Assembly (NCBI RefSeq): GCF_011806455.1
Contig: NZ_JAATOT010000009.1
Coordinates: 1-64,000, forward strand
Direction: 5' to 3'
DNA from: Celeribacter sp. HF31
GTDB taxonomy: Bacteria > Pseudomonadota > Alphaproteobacteria > Rhodobacterales > Rhodobacteraceae
Length of the DNA stretch: 64,000 bases
Position numbers and translations under genes: made by a program. Of the stretch, positions 52,988-62,008 are shown in pieces; position 1 is the stretch's first letter, and the number at the start of each line of letters is the position of its first letter. The notes below the pieces were generated by a model, which was not told the origin of the DNA, ran no database searches, and saw only the letters and a list, made by a program, of their open reading frames with translations.

Positions 52988-54036
52988 GCCTCCCCCTCAT
53001 CCGCCTTGAATCGTGCGGGCAGTTTGCGTGCGGTGCGAAACAGCGGCACTGGCCGGTGCGCGTTCATCACCCCCCAAATGCCTTTCGGCGCGAAGAGCAT
53101 CATCACGATGGCGATGAGGCCAAAGATCAGCATCGACCAGGCCTCCAGCCCCTCCAGAAGATCACGCAGCACAAAGAACAGGATCGTGCCGAGGATCGGT
53201 CCTTCGATGGTGCCGATGCCGCCGATCACCACGATGAAGATCACATAGGCCGCCCAGTTGATCGAAAAGGCGGCATCGGGGCGGACGTTGATCTGGACGA
53301 TATAGATCAGCGCGCCCGTGGCCCCGGCGATGGCGGCGGCAAAGAGATAGACGATGCGTTTGGTGCGCCGGGTCTCGACCCCCACCGCGCGCGCGCCATT
53401 TTCCGTGTCGCGGATCGCCTGAAGCGCCAGCCCGGTTTTCGAACGCAGAAGAAAGAACACGCCGAAGACCGCGATCAGGGCCAAAGCGAGACCGGCGTAA
53501 TAGCCGAGATCCTCACGCAGATGCCGGTCGAACTGGCCCAGGGAGCGCACGGTCCGCCCGCGCCCGCCGCCGAGCCAGTCGATATTGGCATTCACCGCCA
53601 GCCGCACGGTTTCGGCGATCACCCATGTGGCGACGGCAAAATAGGCGCCCTTGAGCCGGAACAAAAGCCAGCTCGACGGCAGGGCAAGGATCATCGCCAC
53701 GACCGCGGCCAGAGGGATGGTGAGAAACGGGTTGAGGCCCAGGTCTTCGGCAAAGACCACAAGGCTATAGGCGCCGATGCCGACAAAGGCCTGCTGGCCG
53801 ATGGACATCATGCCCGCATAGCCCGCCATCAGATTCCAGGCCTGCGCCAGTGCGAGGAAATAGAAGAATTCAAGCGCCGTTCGTTGAAGCGATCCGTCGC
53901 CCCAAAACGGCAGGCTCACCAGCGCCACAAGCACAGCGCCCAATAGAACCAGAGGCAGCGCCACATGCGCCTCGCGCGCATAGGGCGCTGCGGTCATCGG
54001 CGGACGGGGTTCGATCTCGGATCTGTTTTCGGACAT
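52984..54036 (-). CDS. Branched-chain-type ABC importer, permease (LivM-like)
   Basis: About 350 residues, ten or so helices; AQAWNLMAGYAGMMSIGQQAFVGIGAYS is the LivM hallmark and VIGGIGTIEGPILGTI the ATPase loop. ATG at 54036 chosen; the frame extends upstream into the LivH-like gene as Arg/Ser-rich shadow. Confidence 0.9.
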   Translation of the reverse strand: MSENRSEIEPRPPMTAAPYAREAHVALPLVLLGAVLVALVSLPFWGDGSLQRTALEFFYFLALAQAWNLMAGYAGMMSIGQQAFVGIGAYSLVVFAEDLGLNPFLTIPLAAVVAMILALPSSWLLFRLKGAYFAVATWVIAETVRLAVNANIDWLGGGRGRTVRSLGQFDRHLREDLGYYAGLALALIAVFGVFFLLRSKTGLALQAIRDTENGARAVGVETRRTKRIVYLFAAAIAGATGALIYIVQINVRPDAAFSINWAAYVIFIVVIGGIGTIEGPILGTILFFVLRDLLEGLEAWSMLIFGLIAIVMMLFAPKGIWGVMNAHRPVPLFRTARKLPARFKADEGEA

Positions 54037-54040
54037 GGGT

Positions 54041-54913
54041 TCAGCCCTTCTCGATGGTCTCGGGGAACAGGCCGGAGGGCCGCACGGCAAGGATGCCGAG
54101 GGTCGCCAGATGGCCTGCCAATTGGAAATACGTCGGGCTGATGGCGCCGCCGATGGTCTGCGCAAGGCCCAGGATCAACCCGCCCGCAAGCACGCCGTAG
54201 ATCGACCCCATGCCACCGATGATGATCACCTCGAAGGCAAAGATCAGCCGCGCTGGCCCGTCGAAGGGCGAGAAATTCGACCGGATGCCCATGATCACGC
54301 CAGTGACCGCGATGATGGCAAAGGCCAGCCCCATGGCGAGGCCATAAATCTTGCGCCCGTCGATCCCCATCAGCTCTGCCGTGTTGGGATCGTCGGAGGT
54401 GGCGCGAAACGCCCGGCCCAGAAGCGTGCGGCCCATAAAGGCCTGAAGCGCGAAGATCAGGACCAAAAGCACGCCCAAAGTGAGGATCGGGAACAGGCCC
54501 AGCGTCAGACCGGGCGCCAGAGTGACACCCATGGTCTCGACCGCACCTTGACGCAGCACCTGACGGTCGGCGGAAAAGCCCAGAAGCAACCCGTTCTGGA
54601 TCACGAAAGACAGGCCGAAGGTGATGATCACGGCCGGCATCATGCCGTCCTTGAGCGTGCGATTGAGCACCAGACGCTGAAGCCCGTAGCCGATGCAGAA
54701 CATCACCGGCACCAAGACGACAAGCGACATCAGCGGCGTAAAGCCCAGGATTTGCGTGGTCAGCAAGGACAAATAGGTGGCCAAGACAATGACATCGCCA
54801 TGGGCCAGATTGACCGTGCGCATGATCCCGAAGGTGAGCGACAGGCCCAGCCCGTAAAGCGCGTAAAGCCCGCCGAGGAGAATGCCGTTCAGGGCGGTGG
54901 AAATTGCGATCAT
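54041..54913 (-). CDS. Branched-chain-type ABC importer, permease (LivH-like)
   Basis: A 290-residue membrane protein with GILLGGLYALYGLGLSLTFGIMRTVNLAHGD, the LivH signature. Overlaps the LivF-like gene by four bases and lies 4 bases before the LivM-like gene. Confidence 0.9.
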   Translation of the reverse strand: MIAISTALNGILLGGLYALYGLGLSLTFGIMRTVNLAHGDVIVLATYLSLLTTQILGFTPLMSLVVLVPVMFCIGYGLQRLVLNRTLKDGMMPAVIITFGLSFVIQNGLLLGFSADRQVLRQGAVETMGVTLAPGLTLGLFPILTLGVLLVLIFALQAFMGRTLLGRAFRATSDDPNTAELMGIDGRKIYGLAMGLAFAIIAVTGVIMGIRSNFSPFDGPARLIFAFEVIIIGGMGSIYGVLAGGLILGLAQTIGGAISPTYFQLAGHLATLGILAVRPSGLFPETIEKG

Positions 54914-55617
54914 TGGCTGGCTCCGAAATAGGCGTCGATCAGGGCTTGCCGGTCGATCTCGCGGGACACACCGGCCAGCTCGACATGACCTTCGAGCAGA
55001 CAGGTGACGTGATCGGAGACGCTGAGCGCCCGGTTCAGGTCCTGTTCGACGAGGAGGACGGTGGTGCCTGCGGCGGAAATATCCGGCAGGCTGCGATAGA
55101 TCTGATTGACCACGATGGGCGCGAGGCCGAGGGAGATTTCATCCATCAGGATCAGCCGCGGGTTCGACATGAGCGCGCGCCCGATGGCAACCATCTGTTG
55201 TTCGCCGCCCGACAGATCGAGCCCCCGGTTCATCCGGCGTTTCACCAGTTCGGGAAACAGCTCATAGACCTTGTCCTTGGTCCAAACGCCCTTGCGTTTC
55301 GGATAGGAGCCGATGATCAGATTGTCCTCGACCGTGAGCGAGGGAAACAGCCTGCGCCCCTCAGGCACCATGGCGATGCCGCGTTGGACGAGTTGGCTCG
55401 CGGGCTGGCCCGCAATGTCTTCTCCGTCAAAGAGGATGCGCCCCTCAGAGGCCGGAAGCGCGCCGCAGATCGCACGCAAAAGCGTTGTCTTGCCCGCCCC
55501 GTTCGCCCCGACAATGGCGAGAGTCTCGCCCTCTTCGGCCGTGAGAGAAATGCCGCGCAAGGCCTGAAACAAGCCGTAGCGAGCAGAGATGTTTTCGACA
55601 TCCAGAAGCGCCATCAC
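54910..55617 (-). CDS. Branched-chain-type ABC importer, ATPase (LivF-like)
   Basis: A 235-residue ATPase: Walker A GANGAGKTTLLRA, signature LSGGEQQMVAIGRAL, Walker B LILMDEISLGLAP (Glu present, then Ile-Ser instead of Pro-Thr). Coupled by four-base overlaps on both sides. Confidence 0.9.
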   Translation of the reverse strand: MMALLDVENISARYGLFQALRGISLTAEEGETLAIVGANGAGKTTLLRAICGALPASEGRILFDGEDIAGQPASQLVQRGIAMVPEGRRLFPSLTVEDNLIIGSYPKRKGVWTKDKVYELFPELVKRRMNRGLDLSGGEQQMVAIGRALMSNPRLILMDEISLGLAPIVVNQIYRSLPDISAAGTTVLLVEQDLNRALSVSDHVTCLLEGHVELAGVSREIDRQALIDAYFGASQ

Positions 55618-56375
55618 ATCACCTCCCCAAGCCCGTGGTCCTCGCCGAAATAGGCGCGTTTGAAGGCCTCGCCCTCCATCACCTCTTTCGGCGCGCCCTC
55701 GGCGATCAGCTCGCCGAAATCGAGCGCGATCAACCTGTCGACCACGGCCACCAACGCATGCACCACATGTTCGATCCAGATGATCGACACGCCGGAGGCA
55801 TGAATTTCCTTGATCAGCGCCACGAGATCGTGCACCTCGAAATCCGATAGCCCGCCCGCAATTTCATCGAGCAAAAGCACCTTCGGATCGCAGGCCAGCG
55901 CCCGGCTCAGCTCCAACCGTTTGCGCCCCATGAGCGACAGGCTTCCCGCCGATTTGGCGTGGCGATCCAGAAGCCCGGTGCGTTTGAGCGCGGTATAGGC
56001 GGCGTCCTCGGCGACATGACCATGCAGCCCGCCACCATGAGAGGCAGCGGTCAGCACGTTTTCCCAGACCGAGATCTGTTCGAACGGCTGCGGCACTTGA
56101 GAGGTGCGCACGATGCCGGTGCGGCAACGATGCGGCTCCGGCAGGGCGGTGATGTCGCGCCCTTGATAGAGCACCTTTCCCTCGGTGGGCGCAACCGAGC
56201 CCGCGAGCATTTTCAAAAGCGTCGTCTTGCCTGCCCCGTTGGGACCGAGCACACCCAGGGCCTCGCCTTTCGTCAGCGAAAACCCGATGGCGTCATTGAC
56301 CGTCAACGCGCCATAGCGCTTGGTCAGGGCCCGTGCCTCAAGCACGGGACCATCAGTGTTGTGTTCTTGGGACAC
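55614..56375 (-). CDS. Branched-chain-type ABC importer, ATPase (LivG-like)
   Basis: A 253-residue ATPase: Walker A GPNGAGKTTLLKM, degenerate signature LSLMGRKRLELSRAL and Walker B VLLLDEIAGGLSD. The weak signature is common in LivG-type subunits. 6 bases after the binding-protein gene. Confidence 0.88.
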   Translation of the reverse strand: MSQEHNTDGPVLEARALTKRYGALTVNDAIGFSLTKGEALGVLGPNGAGKTTLLKMLAGSVAPTEGKVLYQGRDITALPEPHRCRTGIVRTSQVPQPFEQISVWENVLTAASHGGGLHGHVAEDAAYTALKRTGLLDRHAKSAGSLSLMGRKRLELSRALACDPKVLLLDEIAGGLSDFEVHDLVALIKEIHASGVSIIWIEHVVHALVAVVDRLIALDFGELIAEGAPKEVMEGEAFKRAYFGEDHGLGEVM

Positions 56376-56381
56376 GGGAGA

Positions 56382-57671
56382 TCACCAGACTTTTTCTTGC
56401 AGGGTGCCGTTTGTTGCGATCTCGGGAGCCACATCGTTGAAAGTACAGACCAGCTCATATTCGCCCGCCTCGGTCAGCTGCCATTGCCCGCCCGCGACCG
56501 GGGTTTTCGCGACATTCGGTGCCACCGCGAAATCGCCCCATTTGACATGGCCGACACAGGTGTCGAGATCGGTGGCGTTCATCGCCTCGACGATGGCCTC
56601 CGGGTTGACCTCCGTGGTGCGTTTGAGCGTGTCGATCGCCGCTTCGAACAGCGAATGCACATAGCCCGTGCCTTGCAGCCATTGGTTTCCGGTGGCCTCG
56701 GCATAGGCGGCGCAAAGCTCTTCGGTGGTCTGGCCGGTGAGCGAGGAGGTATAGGGGAATTGCGGCCCCCAGTAATATTCGCCCGACAGGTTCGCGCCCA
56801 GCCCGTCCGGGAAGCTCGCGACCCCTTTCGGCGTCAGCGCGGCCTTGGCGACGGTCACGAATTTAGGGGTAAAGCCCATCTGTTTCGATTGCGCCATGAA
56901 GGTCGCCAGATCCGGCGGCAGCATCACGCCGGTGACGATCTCGACCCCGGCCCGTTTGAAGGCGTTGATCTCGGCAGAGAAGTCGTCCTTGAGGTTCTGA
57001 TAGCGGCCCGGATCGACAAGGGTAAACCCGGCATCCTTGAGGGCGGGCGGAAAGCCCAGCTCCGCGTCGGCAAAGGCGATGCCGTCCGGGTCATTGGGCC
57101 AAAGCGCGCCCACAACCTTGTTGGTCTCAAGCCCGTTCCAAAGCCCGAAATAAACCTCAAGCAGATCTTCCGATCCCCAGAAAAAGTGGTTGGTGTAGGT
57201 GAACGTCTTTTCACCGGGCACACCGCCGCGCCCGAAATACCAGCTTTGCCAAGGGGTTGCGTTGGAAATGCACGGCACACCATTGAGCTCGCAGAGATCG
57301 GCGACAGGGTTCGTCGTGTCCGGGGTGGAGCCGACCAGCATGAGATCGACCTCGTCCTGATAGATCAGATCTGAGGCCATGTCGCCCGCGCGGTTCGGAT
57401 CGGATTGGGTGTCCTTGTCGATGATCTCGAAATCGAAACTGCCGGCGGCGGTGTCGATCTTGCCGCCCATGGCCGAACGAATCGCGTCGATCACGAATCC
57501 GTCGCTTTCGGAGATCTGGCTGAGCGCGCCCGAGCGCGGCGAGATATAGCCGACGCGCAGGGTGCCGCCCGCCGCATGGGCGCGACGTGCCGACAGGATG
57601 GAAGGCGCAAAGAGCGTGGTGGCAGCCGTGGCCTTGATCAGTTGGCGCCGGTTCATGTGCAGTTTCGTCAT
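56382..57671 (-). CDS. Branched-chain-type ABC importer, periplasmic binding protein
   Basis: A 429-residue type-I binding protein with a twin-arginine-like leader (MNRRQLIKATAATTLFAPS) and cleavage near RAHAAGG. Contains VGYISPRSGALSQISESDGF and ends EKVW. The leader suggests folding before export. The ATG at 57671 follows AGGGA; the frame runs further upstream into the GMC gene as a shadow. Substrate unknown; an aromatic acid is plausible from context. Confidence 0.87.
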   Translation of the reverse strand: MTKLHMNRRQLIKATAATTLFAPSILSARRAHAAGGTLRVGYISPRSGALSQISESDGFVIDAIRSAMGGKIDTAAGSFDFEIIDKDTQSDPNRAGDMASDLIYQDEVDLMLVGSTPDTTNPVADLCELNGVPCISNATPWQSWYFGRGGVPGEKTFTYTNHFFWGSEDLLEVYFGLWNGLETNKVVGALWPNDPDGIAFADAELGFPPALKDAGFTLVDPGRYQNLKDDFSAEINAFKRAGVEIVTGVMLPPDLATFMAQSKQMGFTPKFVTVAKAALTPKGVASFPDGLGANLSGEYYWGPQFPYTSSLTGQTTEELCAAYAEATGNQWLQGTGYVHSLFEAAIDTLKRTTEVNPEAIVEAMNATDLDTCVGHVKWGDFAVAPNVAKTPVAGGQWQLTEAGEYELVCTFNDVAPEIATNGTLQEKVW

Positions 57672-57718
57672 GATGTCAGTTCCCTGTTGTGCGTAGCTGG
57701 TATGTGCGAAAATCTGAG

Positions 57719-59290
57719 TCAGGCGGTGACTTTGCCCTTGATGAGATCGGCGCATTTCTCGCCGATCATGATGGCCGGGGCGTTGGTGTTGCCCGAGGGC
57801 ACGGCGGGCATGATCGAGGCATCCGCGACGCGCAGCCCTTTGACCCCGTAGACCCGCAGTTCCGGGTCCACGACGGACAGCGCATCCGTACCCATTTTGC
57901 AGGTGCCGACCTGGTGGTGATAGCTGCCCACGGCGGAGCGGGCATAGTCGGCCAGCGCCGCGTCGGTCTGCACCTCCGGTCCCGGATAAACCTCCCGCGT
58001 CACCCACGCTTCGAGCGCCGGTTGCGCGGTCAGCTCGCGGATCTGTTTCATCGAGGTGACGAGGCAATCGACATCGTATTGCGTCGACAGAAGGTTCGGA
58101 TCGAGCGCCACCGGATCGTCGATGCTTTTGCCGGTGAGCCACATCTCGCCCCGCGACGACGGACGGACGCCCGCGGCGTGAAGGGTAAAGGCGTTCATCG
58201 GCCCCTCCTGCCCCGGCGCGTAGGCGGGGACGGAGAAGAACAGCGGCTGCAAATCCGGCACCGCCATATCGGGATGGGATTTGGTGAACATATGCACCTG
58301 CATCGGCGGCAGGTTGGGGTTCGTCGGGAAGGGATAATCTTCCTTGCTCTCATAGACCATCGGCAGAAAGGTGTGATCGTGCAGGTTCTTGCCCACGCCG
58401 GGCAGGTCCACGATCACGTCGATGCCGATCTCTTCGAGATGCTCTTTCGGGCCGATGCCCGAGAGCATGAGGAGTTTCGGGCTTTCAAGCGTGCCCGCCG
58501 ACAGGATCACCTCCTTGCCCGCGTTGATCGTGACCGATCCGCTGGCGGTCTTGAGAACCACGCCCTTGACCACCTCGCCTTCGATCAGGACCTTCTCGGC
58601 CCGCGCGCCCGACATGACGGTCAGATTGGGACGATTGTGCACCGGGTCGATATAGCCCGCAGCGGTAGAGGCACGTGTGCCGTCCTTGATGTTGTATTGA
58701 ATCCGGGAAATACCTTCGGTGGTTTCGCCGTTGTAATCCTCGTTATAGGGAATGCCCGCCTGTACACCGGCCTCGATCAGCGCATCCATCACCGGATGCG
58801 CCTCGTAGTCCTTGATCACATGGAGCGGGCCGCCGGTGGCGCGATAGTCATCTTCGCCGCCTTCCCAATCTTCGATCTTCTTGAAATAGGGCAGGACATT
58901 TTCCCAATCCCAGCCATAGCAGCCCTGAAGCGCCCAGGCGTCGTAATCGGTCTTGTCACCGCGCACATAGATCATACCGTTCATAGAGGAACAGCCGCCC
59001 ATCACCTTGCCGCGCGGCCAATAGACCTCGCGATTATGTGCATGTTTCTGCGGCACGGTGGAAAAGCCCCAGTCATAATCCGAGAACCAGATGTCGATCA
59101 CCCGCAGCGGCGTGGAGACCATGTCGGGCGTGTCGCCATGTCCGGCCTCAACGAGCAGGACCGAGGTGTCCGGGTCCTCCGACAGACGCCCGGCGATGGC
59201 ACATCCGGCAGAGCCCGCGCCGCAGACGATGTAATCAAAGGTCTTGCCGTTCAGTTCGGTGGAGAGAGTCGGGTAGGCATGCGTATTCAT
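57719..59290 (-). CDS. GMC-family FAD oxidoreductase (alcohol/choline dehydrogenase type)
   Basis: A 523-residue GMC enzyme: FAD motif [17 protein letters not shown], signature 1 [18 protein letters not shown], signature 2 [16 protein letters not shown], catalytic His in [10 protein letters not shown] and Asn in PSGNTNAPA. It oxidises an alcohol to an aldehyde with FAD. 47 bases before the binding-protein gene, so first in the operon. The aldehyde dehydrogenase upstream on the same strand could take its product to an acid, for example an aryl-ethanol route to an acid. Confidence 0.9.
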   Translation of the reverse strand: MNTHAYPTLSTELNGKTFDYIVCGAGSAGCAIAGRLSEDPDTSVLLVEAGHGDTPDMVSTPLRVIDIWFSDYDWGFSTVPQKHAHNREVYWPRGKVMGGCSSMNGMIYVRGDKTDYDAWALQGCYGWDWENVLPYFKKIEDWEGGEDDYRATGGPLHVIKDYEAHPVMDALIEAGVQAGIPYNEDYNGETTEGISRIQYNIKDGTRASTAAGYIDPVHNRPNLTVMSGARAEKVLIEGEVVKGVVLKTASGSVTINAGKEVILSAGTLESPKLLMLSGIGPKEHLEEIGIDVIVDLPGVGKNLHDHTFLPMVYESKEDYPFPTNPNLPPMQVHMFTKSHPDMAVPDLQPLFFSVPAYAPGQEGPMNAFTLHAAGVRPSSRGEMWLTGKSIDDPVALDPNLLSTQYDVDCLVTSMKQIRELTAQPALEAWVTREVYPGPEVQTDAALADYARSAVGSYHHQVGTCKMGTDALSVVDPELRVYGVKGLRVADASIMPAVPSGNTNAPAIMIGEKCADLIKGKVTA

Positions 59291-59473
59291 GGAAATATCC
59301 TGTCAAGTGGCATGTAAATACAGCCCATGCACATCGGTGCGCATGGAGGGAGAGACCGCGTGAGAGATAGGGAATGTGGCGTCAGCCGGGGCTGTAAATG
59401 ACAGTCATGAGATCGTTTCCTCGCTGTTGGATCAAAACCGCAGCGCCCTCTTTATGGGGTTCGTCTTGCGGGG

Positions 59474-59536
59474 ATGTGCCGCACAAGCGCGGCACATGAA
59501 CGACAAAGGACCCCGCGTCAGGGAAACCGCGAGGCC
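59474..59536 (-). terminator. Probable terminator and dyad after the aldehyde dehydrogenase
   Basis: On the minus strand, a stem from 59536 to 59508 (CGCG core with one bulge) is followed by TTT. A second, perfect 9-bp inverted repeat ATGTGCCGC with GCGGCACAT lies at 59474-59497. Together they mark the end of the aldehyde dehydrogenase unit; the rest of the 59291-59543 gap holds no gene. Confidence 0.5.
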
Positions 59537-59543
59537 CCTCACC

Positions 59544-61055
59544 TTATGCGGGGTAAGCCACACATACGGATTTGGTTTCGAGATAGTTCTCAAGCGCGCC
59601 TGCGCCGTGTTCGCGCCCTATGCCCGATTGTTTGTAGCCGCCAAAGGGCATGTTCATATCCGGGATGTTATGGGCATTAACCCAGACCGTCCCGGCCTTG
59701 ATCTTCGGCACATAGCGCATGACCTTGTTGACATCCGTGGTCCAGATCGACGCGCCCAGACCGTAGATCGTGTCATTTGCCAGGGTCATCGCCTCGTCAC
59801 CATCCTCGAAGGGCGTCACCGAGATCACCGGACCGAATACCTCATTGCGCATGATGGACATATCCTGCGTGGTGTTGGTGAAAATCTCCGGCGCGACATA
59901 ATAGCCCTGGTTCGGCGTCACCCCGTTCAACAGCGGCGTGGCCCCCTCTTCGATGGCGCGGGCAACGCAGGATTTCACATGCTGCTGGTGTTTCGCCGAA
60001 ACCACCGGGTTGATCATATTCGCAGTGGACAGGCCGCTTCCCATCGGCAGGCTGCCAGCAATCCCGGCGATCACTTCGAGCGCCTTTTCGTAAATCCCTT
60101 TCTGGATATAGAGACGCGTGCCGGAGGTGCAGGTCTGGCCGGTGTTGAACATCGTGCCGATGCCCACCGCATTGCCCAGAAGATCGAGATCCATATCGTC
60201 GAACATCACCATCGGCGCCTTGCCACCAAGTTCGAGCGTCACCGGCTTGACGTCTTTCATCGCCTGCGCGCCGATGATCTTTCCGACGCTCGTGGAACCA
60301 GTAAAGGTGATCTTGTCGACACCCGGGTGCGCCACCAGCGGAGCACCTGCGTCTTCTCCCGTTCCCGTGATCACATTGACCACACCTTCGGGAAATCCCG
60401 CGTCGAGGCACAATTGTGCCAGATACATCGAGGTCAGCGGCGTCTCTTCTGCCGGTTTCAACACGACGGTGCATCCGGCGGCCAGCGCAGGCGCAAGTTT
60501 CCACACCGCCATTCCGAGCGGGAAGTTCCACGGCGTAATCGCCGCAACCACACCAACCGCCTCCTTGCGGGTCTGGGCCTGATAGCTCATGCCCGGCGGC
60601 ACGTTGATTGATACGTCAAAGGTCTGACCGTAAATCTTTGTCGCCCACCCGGCCATGTAGCGGATATATTCCGACGAGGCCTGAACCTCGATCAAACGCG
60701 ACAACATCACGTTCTTGCCGTTCTCCAGCGTCTCGATCTGGGCCAACTCCTCGCCGTGATCCTCCAAAAGATCGGCCAGTTTGAGCATCAGGTTTTGGCG
60801 CGCAATCGCTGGCAGCGCGGACCATTGGCCTTCGAAAGCGACGCGTGCGGCCTTCACGGCCGCGTCCACATCTTCAGGCCCCGCCGCGGGAACCTGTGCC
60901 AACTCCCCGCCTGTGGCGGGATCGTAAACGGCGAAACTTTTCCCGGAGAGCGCATCGCAGCTCTGAGCGCCAACCGTCATCTTCGGAGCTTTGAGAAATG
61001 CAGAAACGGATGGGAGAAGGGACTCCACATCACTGCCGGGCGCAGCAATTTTCAT
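59544..61055 (-). CDS. NAD(P)-dependent aldehyde dehydrogenase
   Basis: A 503-residue ALDH: catalytic Glu in TLELGGKAPM, nucleophile Cys in NTGQTCTSGTRLY, and the ITPWNFPLGM cofactor segment. Resembles betaine/phenylacetaldehyde/indole-acetaldehyde-type dehydrogenases. ATG at 61055 has an excellent GGAGGT site. It could oxidise the aldehyde made by the amine dehydrogenase or the GMC enzyme, giving indole-3-acetate for iac; this is inference. Its promoter region shares elements with the iac promoter. Confidence 0.9.
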   Translation of the reverse strand: MKIAAPGSDVESLLPSVSAFLKAPKMTVGAQSCDALSGKSFAVYDPATGGELAQVPAAGPEDVDAAVKAARVAFEGQWSALPAIARQNLMLKLADLLEDHGEELAQIETLENGKNVMLSRLIEVQASSEYIRYMAGWATKIYGQTFDVSINVPPGMSYQAQTRKEAVGVVAAITPWNFPLGMAVWKLAPALAAGCTVVLKPAEETPLTSMYLAQLCLDAGFPEGVVNVITGTGEDAGAPLVAHPGVDKITFTGSTSVGKIIGAQAMKDVKPVTLELGGKAPMVMFDDMDLDLLGNAVGIGTMFNTGQTCTSGTRLYIQKGIYEKALEVIAGIAGSLPMGSGLSTANMINPVVSAKHQQHVKSCVARAIEEGATPLLNGVTPNQGYYVAPEIFTNTTQDMSIMRNEVFGPVISVTPFEDGDEAMTLANDTIYGLGASIWTTDVNKVMRYVPKIKAGTVWVNAHNIPDMNMPFGGYKQSGIGREHGAGALENYLETKSVCVAYPA

Positions 61056-61485
61056 TTTGACCTCCAAGGGACATATAGTGCGGTTTATTTTACCTCTTCT
61101 GATATTCGAGAAGCGGTATTTGCATTATTGTTACCGTGAAATTTGACGCACCAGAGTTGCGCTGTCAAATTTAAATGAAAATTAACGCAATATTTTTCTG
61201 CTTTTTATATTTTGCACAAATGTCGATCACATTTTGGGAAAAATGGCGTTGCCTTGTCGCGTCATGCCGCATTTCGGAAACAAAGACATCATGCCGAAAT
61301 GCCGTTCATCTCACCAAATCGCAAAAGACCAAAATCGGACGTCGTAAAGAATCCCAGATGAAGTTTTTAAAGGACTGGGAATACTACGGCCACGCGGGGT
61401 TTCTGATCACCCATATGTTGAGGCCCCTGAGTTGGATCGGGTTTCGGGCGGAGACCCGCGATCGCGATAAAAGGTCCGAAAAGAC
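61056..61485. promoter_or_regulatory. Aldehyde dehydrogenase control region and gene-free DNA
   Basis: A perfect 9-bp inverted repeat AAATTTGAC (61139-61147) and GTCAAATTT (61164-61172) looks like an operator. TTACCGT at 61131 is the complement of the ACGGTAA seen in the iacH/iacI region, and TTAACGCAA (61172-61180) resembles TTTACGCAA at 51162. The rest, 61181-61485, is AT-rich then GC-rich; a plus frame with ATG at 61358 (MKFLKDWEYYGHAGF) runs into the Rrf2 gene and I do not accept it as a gene, though it may be a remnant. Confidence 0.5.
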
Positions 61486-61926
61486 CTATGAAGCTGCGTT
61501 ACAATTCGCCATGTCTTGTCGCCAGCCTGCTGTGAGCTGGGCAACCGTCACTGCGCCAAGTGATCGCTCAAATTGACTCCGCGCTGCGTTCAATGCTTCG
61601 GTCGTGGCGGCGTTCGCTTCGCGGGCAAGCAGACAGGTTGGCTCATCCTCATCGTTGCCAAGCGCAAACAAGGTCGGTGAACCCAGGGCCCTGTAAATGG
61701 CAAGCAGGGTGACTTCGCTCAGCGGTTTGATCAATATCCAGCCACCGCCATGCCCTTTCGTGGACGTGACAATTTCCGCATCACGCAGCCCTGCCATCGT
61801 GCGGCGCACCACGGCGGAATTGGTCTGCAACATCTGCGCGATTAGGTCTGATGTCGCTGGCTCATCCATGCCATCAAGATGGAGAAGGGCATGAAGGACG
61901 CGGGAAAGCCTTTTATCCTGACGCAT
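61486..61926 (-). CDS. Rrf2-family transcriptional regulator
   Basis: About 146 residues with Rrf2 winged helix (SRVLHALLHLDGMDEPATSDLIAQMLQTNSAVVRRTMAGL) and the STKGHGGGWILIKP beta wing. Only one Cys (TCLLARE) is in the iron-sulfur region, so cluster sensing is unlikely; it is nearer the YwnA/IscR-unlike drug or aldehyde-responsive members. ATG at 61926 follows GGAG by 7 bases; the ATG at 61938 would contain that site. Divergent from the MFS exporter. Confidence 0.83.
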   Translation of the reverse strand: MRQDKRLSRVLHALLHLDGMDEPATSDLIAQMLQTNSAVVRRTMAGLRDAEIVTSTKGHGGGWILIKPLSEVTLLAIYRALGSPTLFALGNDEDEPTCLLAREANAATTEALNAARSQFERSLGAVTVAQLTAGWRQDMANCNAAS

Positions 61927-61945
61927 TTGGGTCTCCATCGCTCAT

Positions 61946-62008
61946 ATGTAACATTTGAAAACACAAGAGATTGACACCCCCTGCATTATGATACATTTGA
62001 CGTTACAT
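61946..62008. promoter_or_regulatory. Inverted and direct repeats between Rrf2 and MFS genes
   Basis: ATGTAAC (61946-61952) and GTTACAT (62002-62008) form an inverted pair, and ACATTTGA occurs twice (61951-61958, 61993-62000). A TTGACA box at 61971-61976 lies between. This looks like the Rrf2 operator region with the exporter promoter; the second half overlaps the exporter's first ATG. Confidence 0.6.

Noticed and set aside
57689-59317. 542-residue plus-strand frame opposite the GMC oxidoreductase
   Set aside because: His/Arg/Gly-rich shadow without start context; the GMC gene on the other strand has all signatures.
61175-61576. Plus-strand frame of 133 residues before the Rrf2 gene
   Set aside because: Begins in AT-rich DNA, runs into the Rrf2 coding end, not recognised; at most a remnant.
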